Assembly: GCF_023242475.1 (NCBI RefSeq)
Contig: NZ_JALJFG010000002.1
Span: 1-64,000 of the forward strand
From: Pseudomonas sp. MWU15-20650
GTDB taxonomy: Bacteria > Pseudomonadota > Gammaproteobacteria > Pseudomonadales > Pseudomonadaceae
Direction of reading: 5' to 3'
Length of the DNA: 64,000 nucleotides
In this document: in pieces, positions 9,409 to 18,017 of the stretch
Numbering within the stretch: position 1 is the stretch's first letter
How the letters are laid out: every line of letters starts with the position of its first letter
Position numbers and translations under genes: made by a program
Notes under the pieces: model-generated
The model's database searches: none
Seen by the model: only the letters and a program-made list of their open reading frames with translations
What the model was told of the DNA's origin: nothing

Positions 9409-9606
9409 GATCGGTTTCCTGGGCATGAGTGGAGGCGCATTCTATGACTGGAAGGGTGCGCGTGAGTTTCCGACAACCGCTGATCTTCATGTAAGAACAC
9501 CCCTCGAATTTTCATGCGTTGGCGTTGGGCATGTCCTCCAGCGACAGCGCTTATCCGTGGGCGAAAATTACTTTCATAAAAATTGAAAATATTCCTTGGT
9601 AATGAT

Positions 9607-9621
9607 TTGTGAGTTTCACAA
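9607..9621. promoter_or_regulatory. 15-bp dyad upstream of GntP-type gene
   Basis: A perfect inverted repeat TTGTGA-GTT-TCACAA centred 42 bp before the permease start codon. It could be the operator of the RpiR regulator encoded in the same operon; this is inference from position. Confidence 0.45.
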
Positions 9622-9655
9622 CTAATTCGACGTGACCCTTTCCAAGGAGTACCGC

Positions 9656-11005
9656 ATGGCCACATCACCGGGCTTCGGGCTGTTGGCATACGCTGCCATC
9701 GCCATCATTGCATTGATCGTGCTGATTGCACGTTACCGACTCAACCCGTTTATCGTCATCACCTTGGTGTCGATCGGCCTGGCGCTGATGGCCGGGATGC
9801 CGGCGGACACGATCATGGGGTCGTATGAGGCAGGCGTCGGCAAAACCCTGGGGCATATTGCACTGGTGGTGGCGCTGGGCACCATGCTCGGCAAGATGAT
9901 GGCCGAGTCCGGCGGCGCCGAGCAGGTGGCGCGCACGCTGATCAACCGTTTTGGTGAGCGTAACGCCCATTGGGCTATGGTCTGCATTGCGTTCCTGGTG
10001 GGGCTGCCGCTGTTTTTCGAGGTGGGTTTTGTATTGTTGGTGCCGATTGCCTTTACCGTGGCACGGCGCGTGGGCGTATCGATCCTGATGGTCGGCTTGC
10101 CGATGGTCGCCGGTTTGTCGGTGGTGCATGCGCTGGTGCCGCCGCACCCGGCGGCGATGATGGCGGTGCTGGCCTACAACGCTTCGGTCGGGCAGACCGT
10201 GCTCTATGCGATTCTGATTGGTATCCCCACCGCGATCATCGCTGGCCCCGTCTACGCCAAGTTCATCGTGCCGCGTATTGACCTGCCGGCGCAAAACCCA
10301 CTGGAACGCCAGTTTATCGAGCGTGAGCCGCGTACCCGCTTGCCCAGTTTTACCCTGACCATGGGCACCATTCTGTTGCCGGTGGTGCTGATGATGATTG
10401 GCGGTTGGGCCAACGTGATTTCCACGCCAGGGACCGGCTTTACCCAGTTTCTGCTGTTTATCGGCAACTCGGTGATCGCGCTGTTGGTGGCAACCCTGGT
10501 GAGCTTCTGGACCTTGGGCCTGGCGCAGGGCTTTAACCGCGAGTCTATTCTCAAGTTCACCAATGAATGCCTGGCGCCGACCGCCAGCATCACCTTGCTG
10601 GTAGGGGCGGGCGGCGGCTTGAACCGCATTCTGGTGGATGCCGGTGTAACGAATGAAATCCTGGGCCTGGCCCATGCGTTCCATTTGTCACCCCTGGTGA
10701 TGGGCTGGTTGTTCGCCGCGCTGATGCGTATCGCCACTGGCTCGGCCACTGTCGCCATGACCACGGCGTCGGGAGTGGTCGCGCCCGTCGCCCTGGGCCT
10801 GGGTTATCCACACCCTGAATTGCTGGTACTGGCGACCGGTGCGGGTTCGGTCATCTTTTCCCACGTTAACGACGGCGGCTTCTGGCTGATCAAGGAATAC
10901 TTCAATATGACGGTGATCCAGACCTTCAAGACCTGGACCGTGCTGGAGACCCTGATTTCGGTGGTTGCCTTCGGCCTGACGTATGGTCTGTCCTGCATTT
11001 TGTAA
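9656..11005 (+). CDS. GntP-family permease
   Basis: 449 residues and about 12-14 membrane segments, with the GntP-family motifs GKMMAESGGAEQVARTLI and GLPLFFEVGFVLLVPI and the C-terminal NDGGFWLIKEYF. ATG 9656 is chosen because CCAAGGAG lies just upstream; a GTG at 9632 is possible but poorer. The family typically imports gluconate. Here the gene is in an operon with an RpiR regulator and an N-acyl-D-amino-acid deacylase, so an N-acyl-D-amino acid or D-amino acid derivative is a reasonable substrate (inference). Confidence 0.9.
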   Translation: MATSPGFGLLAYAAIAIIALIVLIARYRLNPFIVITLVSIGLALMAGMPADTIMGSYEAGVGKTLGHIALVVALGTMLGKMMAESGGAEQVARTLINRFGERNAHWAMVCIAFLVGLPLFFEVGFVLLVPIAFTVARRVGVSILMVGLPMVAGLSVVHALVPPHPAAMMAVLAYNASVGQTVLYAILIGIPTAIIAGPVYAKFIVPRIDLPAQNPLERQFIEREPRTRLPSFTLTMGTILLPVVLMMIGGWANVISTPGTGFTQFLLFIGNSVIALLVATLVSFWTLGLAQGFNRESILKFTNECLAPTASITLLVGAGGGLNRILVDAGVTNEILGLAHAFHLSPLVMGWLFAALMRIATGSATVAMTTASGVVAPVALGLGYPHPELLVLATGAGSVIFSHVNDGGFWLIKEYFNMTVIQTFKTWTVLETLISVVAFGLTYGLSCIL

Positions 11006-11017
11006 CCCGGAGAACCC

Positions 11018-11878
11018 ATGGACATCCTCTACCAGATCCGCGCCCGCCAGGACTCTTTCAGCGCTGGCGAAGGGCGTATTGCCAAGCTGATGCTTGAGGA
11101 TGTGGGGTTTGCCGCGTCGGCCAGCCTGGAGGCGTTGTCTGCGCGGGCCGAGGTCAGCACGGCCACGTTGTCTCGATTTGCCCGTAGCGTCGGCTGCCGT
11201 GACTTGCGCGATTTGCGCCTGCAATTGGCTCAAGCCAGCGGTGTTGGCAGTCGCTTCCTGGACCCGACAGGGTTGCCTGAACAGTCGGCGTTTCATCGGC
11301 AGATTCTCGGCGATATCGAAGCGACGTTGCGTCAGCACCTGTCTGGCTTCAACCAACACAGCTTTGTCGATGCGGTCAATCTCTTGGGCAAGGCGCGGAT
11401 GATCCATGCGTTCGGCATGGGCGGTCCGTCGAGCTTGTGCAGTGACGAATTGCAGGTGCGCCTGGTGCGTTTGGGCTACCCGATTGCCGCCAGCCATGAC
11501 CCGGTGATGATGCGTGTCACCGCGGCGACCCTGGGCCCGGAACAGGTTGTGATCGTGTGCTCGCTCACCGGCCTGACGCCCGAGTTATTGGACGTGGTGA
11601 AGCTGGCGCGCAACTACGACGCCCGTATCGTCGCCATCACCCTGGCCGATTCGCCCCTGGCACAGTTGGCGGATGTATTGCTGCCGTTGCAACCGGCTGA
11701 AACCAGTTTTATCTACAAGCCCACCGCCGCGCGCTACGGCATGTTGCTGGCCATTGACCTGCTCGCCACCGAGCTGGCGCTGGCCCTGCCGGACGACAAC
11801 CAGGAGCGCCTGCGCCGGATCAAGCTGGCCCTGGACGATTATCGCGGCGGCCCTGACAGCCTGCCGCTTGGAGACTGA
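11018..11878 (+). CDS. RpiR/MurR-family transcriptional regulator
   Basis: 286 residues. An HTH_6 domain is at residues about 1-80 (AEVSTATLSRFARSVGCRDLRDLRLQL), and a SIS sugar-isomerase-type effector domain at about 120-260. It lies 12 bp after the permease, and its stop is separated from the deacylase ATG by a single base, so all three are co-transcribed. RpiR proteins usually bind phosphorylated sugars. In D-aminoacylase operons the regulator is often of this type. It is likely the local repressor or activator. Confidence 0.9.
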   Translation: MDILYQIRARQDSFSAGEGRIAKLMLEDVGFAASASLEALSARAEVSTATLSRFARSVGCRDLRDLRLQLAQASGVGSRFLDPTGLPEQSAFHRQILGDIEATLRQHLSGFNQHSFVDAVNLLGKARMIHAFGMGGPSSLCSDELQVRLVRLGYPIAASHDPVMMRVTAATLGPEQVVIVCSLTGLTPELLDVVKLARNYDARIVAITLADSPLAQLADVLLPLQPAETSFIYKPTAARYGMLLAIDLLATELALALPDDNQERLRRIKLALDDYRGGPDSLPLGD

Positions 11879-11879
11879 T

Positions 11880-13343
11880 ATGAAGTACGACACGTTGATT
11901 CGCCAGGCGCTGATCATCGATGGCAGCAATACGCCGGGCTATATCGCTGATATAGGGCTGCGCGGCGGGCGTATCGAAAAGATCGGCGATTTGTCGACCG
12001 CGCAGGCCGAGCATGAAATCGAGGCCAGTGGCCGCGTATTGGCGCCGGGATTTATCGACGTGCACACCCACGATGACACGGTGGTGATTCGCCATCCGCA
12101 GATGCTGCCCAAGCTTAGCCAAGGCGTGACCACGGTGATCGTCGGCAACTGTGGCATCAGTGCTTCGCCGGTGAACTTGCGTGGCGATCCGCCGGACCCG
12201 ATGAACTTGTTGGGCACGCGTGAGGCGTTCTCTTATCCGCGTTTTGCCGACTACCGCGCTGCGGTGGAGCGCGCCCATCCGGCGGTGAATGTCGCGGCGT
12301 TGATCGGCCACACGGCATTGCGCAGCAACCATATGGATGACCTGTATCGCACCGCCACGCCCGGTGAAATCGCGGCCATGCGTGTGCAGTTGCAAGAGAG
12401 CCTTGAGGCGGGTGCATTGGGTTTATCCACTGGCCTGGCCTACGCCAGCGCGTTTAATGCCGAAACTGATGAGGTGCTGCAACTCAGTGAAGAACTGACG
12501 GCGTTCGGCGCGGTGTACACCACCCACCTGCGCAGCGAGTTCGAGCCCGTATTGGAGGCAATGGATGAGGCGTTTTTGATCGGCCGGCATGCCAGGGTGC
12601 CGGTGATCATTTCCCACCTCAAGTGCGCTGGTGCGGGTAATTGGGGGCGTAGTCCACAGCTGTTGGCGTCACTGGAAGCAGCGGCGAAAACTCATCCGGT
12701 GGGGTGTGATTGTTATCCCTACGCGGCCAGCTCTTCGACGCTGGACCTCAAGCAAGTCACCGATGCGTTTCGCATCACCATCACCTGGTCGACGCCGCAG
12801 CCGGAAATGGGCGGGCGCGACTTGCAGGATATCGCCGCCGAGTGGGGTGTTCCGTTGCTGGACGCAGCACGCCGTCTGCAACCGGCGGGGGCGGTGTACT
12901 ACGGCATGGATGAAGCGGACGTGCGACGTATCCTCGCGCATCCATTATCGATGGTGGGGTCTGATGGCCTGCCGGAAGACCCGTTTCCGCATCCACGCCT
13001 GTGGGGCGCGTTCCCGCGGGTGCTGGGGCATTTCAGCCGGGATGTCGGGTTGTTCCCGCTGCACACTGCCGTGCACAAGATGACCGGCTTGTCGGCAGCA
13101 CGTTTTGGCCTGGCCGAGCGGGGTGAGATTCGCGAAGGACACTGGGCCGACCTGGTGTTGTTCGACCCGCTGCGCGTGAGGGATGTGGCGGACTTCAAGG
13201 TGCCGCAGCGCGCGGCGGAAGGCATTGATGGTGTGTGGGTCAACGGGGTGTTGAGTTATCGCGATGGGCAGGCCAATGGTCAGCGACCTGGGCGGTTTCT
13301 GGCGCGTAGCGGGGATTTGCGTCGGGGTTTTTCGTCTCTATAG
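11880..13343 (+). CDS. N-acyl-D-amino-acid deacylase (D-aminoacylase)
   Basis: A 487-residue amidohydrolase-superfamily enzyme. The metal-binding motif GFIDVHTHDD is at about residues 57-66, with NCGISASP, GHTALR and the C-terminal LGLAERGEIREGHWADLVLFDP segment typical of D-aminoacylases. It hydrolyses N-acyl-D-amino acids to D-amino acid plus fatty or acetic acid. ATG 11880 follows the RpiR stop by one base with GCTTGGAG upstream. The operon suggests uptake and deacylation of N-acyl-D-amino acids. Confidence 0.9.
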   Translation: MKYDTLIRQALIIDGSNTPGYIADIGLRGGRIEKIGDLSTAQAEHEIEASGRVLAPGFIDVHTHDDTVVIRHPQMLPKLSQGVTTVIVGNCGISASPVNLRGDPPDPMNLLGTREAFSYPRFADYRAAVERAHPAVNVAALIGHTALRSNHMDDLYRTATPGEIAAMRVQLQESLEAGALGLSTGLAYASAFNAETDEVLQLSEELTAFGAVYTTHLRSEFEPVLEAMDEAFLIGRHARVPVIISHLKCAGAGNWGRSPQLLASLEAAAKTHPVGCDCYPYAASSSTLDLKQVTDAFRITITWSTPQPEMGGRDLQDIAAEWGVPLLDAARRLQPAGAVYYGMDEADVRRILAHPLSMVGSDGLPEDPFPHPRLWGAFPRVLGHFSRDVGLFPLHTAVHKMTGLSAARFGLAERGEIREGHWADLVLFDPLRVRDVADFKVPQRAAEGIDGVWVNGVLSYRDGQANGQRPGRFLARSGDLRRGFSSL

Positions 13344-13372
13344 TGGGCGTTTTCATACACGGAGTGGTCGCC

Positions 13373-13675
13373 ATGCACTTAGGAAAAGTCACCCCCATCC
13401 TGCGGATTTTCGACGAAGCCAAGGCATTGGAATTCTACGTCGACTTCCTCGGCTTCAACGTCGATTGGCAGCATCGTTTCGAGGCGAATTTTCCGTTGTA
13501 CCTGCAAGTGTCACTGGGCGAGTGTGTGCTGCATTTGTCCGAGCATCATGGCGATGCTTCACCGGGCGCGGCCGTGCGGATTCAGGCGCACGGGGTCGAC
13601 GCCTACCAGCAGCAATTGCTGGCCAAGGACTACCGGTATGCCAAGCCTGGGGTTGCGGCTTCACAGGAGCACTGA
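13373..13675 (+). pseudogene. truncated VOC (glyoxalase/bleomycin-resistance-like) gene
   Basis: 100 residues beginning MHLGKVTPILRIFDEAKALEFYVDFLGF, clearly a glyoxalase-superfamily VOC protein. Close family members run about 118-120 residues and end in a W-G...DPFGN-R-L strand. That part is missing here: translation stops after KPGVAASQEH. In the +1 frame the following bases read WGCGFTGALTCIQRL, which retains traces of the lost strand, so a frameshift plus deletion is likely. It is 29 bp downstream of the deacylase gene with GGAG upstream of ATG 13373. It may still be translated but is probably non-functional. Confidence 0.6.
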
Positions 13676-13684
13676 CGTGCATCC

Positions 13685-13869
13685 AAAGGCTGGAGGTAAG
13701 GCCCAGCTCACGGAGGGCCGAGTATGCCTAAGTTTGCACGACGTACATGGAGCCTCGTAGTGAACTGTCTACGTGCTTACCACGTATGGAAGCTCCTGCG
13801 GGACAGCTTCGATGACCGTTAAGGTCTGAGAAGTGGAAGCCGCCTCGGCTCAGGCCGAGGCGGCTTTTT
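13685..13869 (+). ncRNA. candidate GGA-rich small RNA or 3' UTR
   Basis: A region of about 185 bp without a credible ORF, with six GGA motifs (13692, 13712, 13749, 13788, 13801, 13835). Two sit in RsmA/CsrA-like contexts: CACGGAGG in the loop of a GGCCC/GGGCC hairpin, and ACATGGAG. Small stems ACGTG/CACGT and GAAGCT/AGCTTC follow, and a strong plus-strand intrinsic terminator ends it. It does not match RsmX/Y/Z as I remember them. It could equally be the degraded tail of the VOC gene plus an operon terminator. Confidence 0.35.
13837..13869 (+). terminator. strong intrinsic terminator
   Basis: A 13-bp GC-rich stem AAGCCGCCTCGGC / GCCGAGGCGGCTT with a four-base loop, followed by TTTTT on the plus strand. 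It ends transcription coming from the D-aminoacylase/VOC side; the minus strand lacks a T tract after the stem. Confidence 0.85.
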
Positions 13870-13875
13870 GCTGTC

Positions 13876-15795
13876 TTACACCCGGAAATGACTGACCATC
13901 TGCTGCAACTGGCTACCCAGGCGCGCCAGTTCAACACTCGACTTGGCTGTCTCATCACTGGCGGTAGCGGTCTGTTCAGACACATCACGCACATTCACGA
14001 TACTGCGGCTGATCTCTTCCGCCACGGCGCTCTGCTGTTCGGCGGCCGCGGCAATCTGCTGGTTCATCGACTGGATATTGGACACCGTGCGGGTGATGCT
14101 TTCCAGGGACACACCCGCCTTGCGCGTCAGCGCGACACTGCTGTCGGTGAGGCTGCGGCTGTTGTTCATCACGTTGGCCACCTGCTGGGTACCGTTCTGC
14201 AAACCCGCCACCAGACCTTCGATCTCCTCGGTGGATTTTTGTGTGCGTTGGGCCAGGCCGCGTACTTCATCGGCGACCACCGCAAACCCACGGCCGGCTT
14301 CACCGGCACGCGCCGCTTCAATCGCCGCGTTGAGCGCCAGCAGGTTGGTCTGTTCGGCCACCGCCTTGATCACGTCCATCACGCTGCCGATCTTGTTGCT
14401 CTCTTGTTGCAGGTGCGTCATGGCGTCGGTGGAACGTGCCACTTCGGCGGCCAGGCGTTCGATCTGGGCGATGGCTTCGGCCACCACCTTGTCGCCTTCA
14501 CGGGCCTGGCCGTCGGCGTCGGAAGCTGCCAGGGATGCCTGCTCGGCGTTACGGGCGACCTCCTGCACGGTGGCGGTCATTTCGTGCATGGCGGTGGCGA
14601 CCTGATCGGTCTCGATCTTCTGGCTGTTGACGCCGGCGCTGGTTTGCTCGGTAACGGCTGACAGCTCTTCGGCGGCGCTGGCAATTTGGGTTACGCCATC
14701 ACGGATGCCGCTGATCAGTTCGCGCAGGGTCGTGCCCATGCGCTGGATGCCTTGTTGCAACACACCCAGTTCGTCACGACGGGTGACCTGGATGTTGTGG
14801 CTCAGGTCGCCGGAAGCGATGCGCTCCACCACGGCCAGGGTGTCCTGGATCGGGCGTGTGATTTGGCGAGTGATCACCAGCGCGGCGATGACGCCGACCA
14901 GCAGGGCCAGTAGGGTGCTGATCAACTGCAGGCTGCGAGCCTGGGCGCTTTCGATGTCACGGCGATCAAGCTGGATGTCGTACAGTTTGTCGCTGATCGT
15001 CACGATATCAGCGCCTTGGGTGGTCATTTCTGCACGGGCGGTGACGATGTTGGCGTTGGCCGCCTTGTAGCTCTGCACGGCGCTGCGATAGTCACCGAGC
15101 GCGGCTTCCAGTGCGGTCAATGCGGTTTGCTGGCCAGCACCGAACGCTGCATTGAGGCCTTTCAAACCGGCGACGGCTTTTTCGATTTGCGCAGCCGCTC
15201 GGGCTTCGGTTTCTGCACTCGGGTTATTGGTGTAGCCACGCACTTCGTAGCGAGCCTGCTGGAACTCTTCCTTGGCCTGGGTCACCGCCAGGAATTGAGT
15301 GAAGCGCTCCGGGCTATCGGGCGACTGCTGCACATTGGCTTCCAGCGCATTGATTTGTGCGTTGGCGATGTCGGCTTTGGCGCCCATGACGTCGCGTGCA
15401 GCGTTGCCGTTGCGGTACGCCTCACGCATTTTGTTCAGGGATTGTTGGTAAGCGGTAATGACGGCTTTCTGGTCATTGAGCAGCTTGAGGTTTTCCGGGC
15501 TCTTGAAGCTGTCCAGGAGCTTTTGCTGCTGGGCGGCGAAGCCATCAAGGCTGGTTTGCACGTTCTGTGCAACCGTCTCGTCGCCATTGGCCAGCATGTA
15601 TTGCAAGCGCACGATGCGCAGTTTGGTCAACGAGGCGTTGAGCTGGGTGATGTCGCTCATCCAGTTGCTACGGTCGATCAGGCCGCCCAGGCTGGTCCAG
15701 CCGGTCAAGGCCAGGATCGACGTGAGGACCAGCACCAAGCCGAAGCCCAGGCCGAGTTTGAGGTTGACGCTGATGTTGCCGAACCAGCTATTCAT
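13876..15795 (-). CDS. methyl-accepting chemotaxis protein, McpS-like
   Basis: 639 residues, the same length as P. putida McpS. TM1 is at about 11-33. The periplasmic helical bimodular-type domain of about 250 residues is followed by TM2 (about 285-307), a HAMP domain, and the long signalling hairpin with the invariant [20 protein letters not shown] tip. ATG 15795 is chosen (GCGGAG upstream); an in-frame extension to 16215 has no support. McpS binds TCA-cycle intermediates such as malate and succinate. A similar ligand range is inferred here, but the ligand domain diverges more than the cytoplasmic part. Confidence 0.92.
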   Translation of the reverse strand: MNSWFGNISVNLKLGLGFGLVLVLTSILALTGWTSLGGLIDRSNWMSDITQLNASLTKLRIVRLQYMLANGDETVAQNVQTSLDGFAAQQQKLLDSFKSPENLKLLNDQKAVITAYQQSLNKMREAYRNGNAARDVMGAKADIANAQINALEANVQQSPDSPERFTQFLAVTQAKEEFQQARYEVRGYTNNPSAETEARAAAQIEKAVAGLKGLNAAFGAGQQTALTALEAALGDYRSAVQSYKAANANIVTARAEMTTQGADIVTISDKLYDIQLDRRDIESAQARSLQLISTLLALLVGVIAALVITRQITRPIQDTLAVVERIASGDLSHNIQVTRRDELGVLQQGIQRMGTTLRELISGIRDGVTQIASAAEELSAVTEQTSAGVNSQKIETDQVATAMHEMTATVQEVARNAEQASLAASDADGQAREGDKVVAEAIAQIERLAAEVARSTDAMTHLQQESNKIGSVMDVIKAVAEQTNLLALNAAIEAARAGEAGRGFAVVADEVRGLAQRTQKSTEEIEGLVAGLQNGTQQVANVMNNSRSLTDSSVALTRKAGVSLESITRTVSNIQSMNQQIAAAAEQQSAVAEEISRSIVNVRDVSEQTATASDETAKSSVELARLGSQLQQMVSHFRV

Positions 15796-15900
15796 CGAAT
15801 GCTCCGCAAGAGTAATGTCTGTCTGCTGGACGGTGTGTTGTTGTTTGAGCCAGCCAAGGTGTGTAGGGCTGTATCGGCGGCAAGGGGCAATTCTGAAATA

Positions 15901-16188
15901 CTTTTGTTGCTGGGCGACGAAGCGTCGCCATTGCGCTACGACTATGACTTCGCGGCGGTACTGCCGGGCTTGAGTTTCATGACCCGTTACTACAAAGGGC
16001 AAAACGGCGAGTTCAAAGGGCGTGAGGCGCGAGAATGGGAGTCCGACACGCATCTGCGCTACGTGGTCCAGGACCGCATGTTCAAAGGTCTGGACGTGGA
16101 GTTGCGCAAGGCCACTTATCGTTCGACCTATACCAGTGACCGCGACAACTATCGGCTGTACCTGACGTACGACCTGGCGCTCTGGTAG
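15901..16188 (+). pseudogene. OprD-family porin C-terminal remnant
   Basis: The frame reads [26 protein letters not shown], then [22 protein letters not shown], and ends [12 protein letters not shown]. This is the last beta-strands of an OprD-type outer membrane porin, including the terminal aromatic strand. No upstream porin sequence or start codon with RBS exists; the frame runs back into the chemoreceptor gene on the other strand. It is therefore a deletion remnant of a once complete, roughly 420-residue porin gene. Confidence 0.8.
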
Positions 16189-16292
16189 CCGGGGAGGGGG
16201 CTGATCATGGGCCACTCTTGTGTGCTAGTCTGCGGGCCCTTTTAGTTCTGGACGGCGCGGGAAACCGTGTTGTCCTACAGCGGAGCCTCTTC

Positions 16293-16910
16293 ATGTCCGA
16301 AGTTAATCTGTCCACCGACGAAACCCGCGTCAGCTACGGTATCGGCCGTCAGTTGGGCGACCAACTGCGCGACAACCCGCCGCCGGGCGTGAGCCTGGAC
16401 GCGATCCTGGCTGGCCTGACCGATGCGTTCGGCGGCAAACCAAGCCGTGTTGATCAAGAGCAAATGGCTGCCAGCTTCAAGGTCATCCGCGAAATCATGC
16501 AAGCTGAAGCCGCTGCCAAGGCTGAAGCTGCTGCCGGCGCAGGCCTGGCTTTCCTGGCTGAAAACGCCAAGCGTGATGGCATCACCACCCTGGCTTCCGG
16601 CCTGCAATTTGAAGTGCTGACGGCAGGTGAAGGCGCCAAGCCGACCCGTGAAGACCAAGTGCGCACCCACTACCACGGCACCCTGATCGACGGCACTGTG
16701 TTCGACAGTTCCTACGAGCGTGGCGAGCCGGCAGAATTCCCGGTCGGCGGCGTGATCGCCGGTTGGACCGAAGCCCTGCAACTGATGAATGCCGGCAGCA
16801 AATGGCGCTTGTACGTACCGAGCGAACTGGCATACGGCGCTCAAGGCGTTGGTAGCATTCCTCCGCACAGCGTTCTGGTATTCGACGTCGAGCTGCTCGA
16901 CGTTCTGTAA
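16293..16910 (+). CDS. fklB: FKBP-type peptidyl-prolyl cis-trans isomerase
   Basis: 205 residues. The N-terminal dimerisation/alpha-helical region (1-95, FKBP_N) is followed by a complete FKBP domain (about 110-205; VRTHYHGTLIDGTVFDSS, GWTEALQLM, YGAQGVGSIPPHSVLVFDVELLDVL). This is the FklB/FKBP22 type, a cytoplasmic or periplasm-adjacent folding helper. ATG 16293 has CGGAG 8 nt upstream. The order fklB, PA4570-like, ispB, rplU matches P. aeruginosa PA4572-PA4568. Confidence 0.93.
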   Translation: MSEVNLSTDETRVSYGIGRQLGDQLRDNPPPGVSLDAILAGLTDAFGGKPSRVDQEQMAASFKVIREIMQAEAAAKAEAAAGAGLAFLAENAKRDGITTLASGLQFEVLTAGEGAKPTREDQVRTHYHGTLIDGTVFDSSYERGEPAEFPVGGVIAGWTEALQLMNAGSKWRLYVPSELAYGAQGVGSIPPHSVLVFDVELLDVL

Positions 16911-16934
16911 GACCTGTTGCTGATCAGCGGTACC

Positions 16935-17034
16935 TGTAGGAGCGAGCTTGCTCGCGAAGGACGTCAACGATAACGCGTACTGCCTGGTTTAACGCGGTGC
17001 CATTGATATCTTCGCGAGCAAGCTCGCTCCTACA
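16935..17034. repeat. REPIN of the GTAGGAGCGAGCTTGCTCGCG type
   Basis: The sequence TGTAGGAGCGAGCTTGCTCG at the left end is mirrored by CGAGCAAGCTCGCTCCTACA at the right end, with about 60 bp between. This is a second sequence class of REPIN in the window. It lies between convergent genes. Confidence 0.85.
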
Positions 17035-17051
17035 GTATTGGTTGTTGTTGC

Positions 17052-17309
17052 TCATGGATGGAACTTGCCATTCAGATCTGTCGTCGGGCGCAATGCTCGG
17101 GCATAGCAGAACAGAAATAGATTCCTCACGACTTCCTTCAGCACTCCAGGCTCACTGGAGCTCAGGCCATTTACGTCCAGGTCACCCTGGTCCTGTAACT
17201 CATTCAGCGCTTCTTCTTCCAGCACTGCACAGACTTCACCGGTTTCCCGATGCAGGATCCGCAGGTAAGGGTGTGGGCGGTCCAGCCAGGCATCGATCAA
17301 ATACGTCAT
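17052..17309 (-). CDS. PA4570-like conserved small protein, iron-regulated
   Basis: An 85-residue protein without signal peptide or membrane segment (MTYLIDAWLDRPHPYLRILHRETGEVCAVLEEEALNELQDQGDLDV). It occupies the position of P. aeruginosa PA4570 between fklB and ispB. PA4570 is known to be strongly derepressed in low iron. A near-perfect Fur box lies 25 bp upstream of the start, which supports the same control. AAGGAG precedes ATG 17309. Biochemical function is unknown. Confidence 0.85.
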   Translation of the reverse strand: MTYLIDAWLDRPHPYLRILHRETGEVCAVLEEEALNELQDQGDLDVNGLSSSEPGVLKEVVRNLFLFCYARALRPTTDLNGKFHP

Positions 17310-17333
17310 GGTTCATTCTCCTTGATGGGTTTC

Positions 17334-17352
17334 AATGAGAATAATTCTTATT
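17334..17352. promoter_or_regulatory. Fur box
   Basis: AATGAGAAT-A-ATTCTTATT, a 19-bp inverted repeat with a single asymmetric position, matches the Pseudomonas Fur-box pattern of NAT(A/T)AT-type hexamers. It sits directly upstream of the PA4570-like gene and would overlap its promoter. Confidence 0.8.
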
Positions 17353-17469
17353 CGTGGAATAGCAAGTGCCTATTGGCAGTTTTCTGGGCTTTCTGGGTGG
17401 CGATTGCGTTCGATCAACAGAGAGGGCGAAACGCCATCCCGCGACGGGCGCGGGATGGGGGCAGCAGGA

Positions 17470-17811
17470 TCAGACCTTGCGTACGAACTCGGACTTGAGT
17501 TTCATCGGGCCGATACCGTCGATCTTGCAATCGATATCGTGGTCGCCATCGCACAGGCGGATGTTCTTGACCTTGGTGCCGACCTTGACCACCAGGGATG
17601 TGCCCTTGACCTTGAGGTCCTTGATCACGGTGATGGTGTCACCGTCCTGCAGGACATTGCCGACAGAGTCTTTCTTTACGGTTTCATCGCCGGCTGCTTC
17701 GGTCTCGCCATTGGCGGACCACTCATGGGCGCATTCCGGGCAGACCAGTTGGGCGCCGTCTTCGTAGGCGTATTCGGAATTGCATTTTGGGCAGGGTGGC
17801 AACGTGCTCAC
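17470..17811 (-). CDS. phnA: PhnA/YjdM zinc-ribbon protein
   Basis: 113 residues. An N-terminal zinc ribbon with two CxxC pairs (CPKCNSEY and [10 protein letters not shown]) is followed by the compact PhnA C-terminal domain ([35 protein letters not shown]). E. coli PhnA/YjdM is 111 residues. Despite the name, a direct phosphonatase role is not established for this family. Start taken as GTG 17811, which has AAGGAG at good spacing; a longer frame to 17850 lacks one. Confidence 0.93.
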   Translation of the reverse strand: MSTLPPCPKCNSEYAYEDGAQLVCPECAHEWSANGETEAAGDETVKKDSVGNVLQDGDTITVIKDLKVKGTSLVVKVGTKVKNIRLCDGDHDIDCKIDGIGPMKLKSEFVRKV

Positions 17812-17910
17812 TAAAGCTCCTTGAGATTCAGGGATGACTAAAAGTCGCACATTATATAGGGAATTGGACCAAGACAGGGCGCGGTCTTGGATTGGTCATG
17901 CACACTAAAT

Positions 17911-17998
17911 GTAGGAGGGGGCTTGCTCCCGATTGCAGTGTGTCAGTCAGCTCACGTGTAGCTGACCCACCGCCATCGGGAGCAAGCCCCCCACATTA
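17911..17998. repeat. REPIN (GTAGGAGGGGGCTTGCTCCCGAT type)
   Basis: GTAGGAGGGGGCTTGCTCCCGAT at the left is mirrored by ATCGGGAGCAAGCCCCC at the right around a core of about 45 bp that contains its own short GTGTAGCTGAC/GTCAGCTCAC dyad. It lies between phnA and ispB. Confidence 0.85.
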
Positions 17999-18017
17999 GT
18001 TCGCGCCTGCCAGTATT

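Noticed and set aside
13676..13870. Match to RsmX, RsmY or RsmZ
   Set aside because: The sequence does not resemble these RNAs as remembered, and no GacA upstream activating sequence (TGTAAG-N6-CTTACA) is visible; kept only as a generic candidate.
15796..16215. N-terminal extension of the chemoreceptor frame
   Set aside because: The McpS-like start [15 protein letters not shown] has its own RBS at 15795, and the extension is antisense to the OprD remnant.
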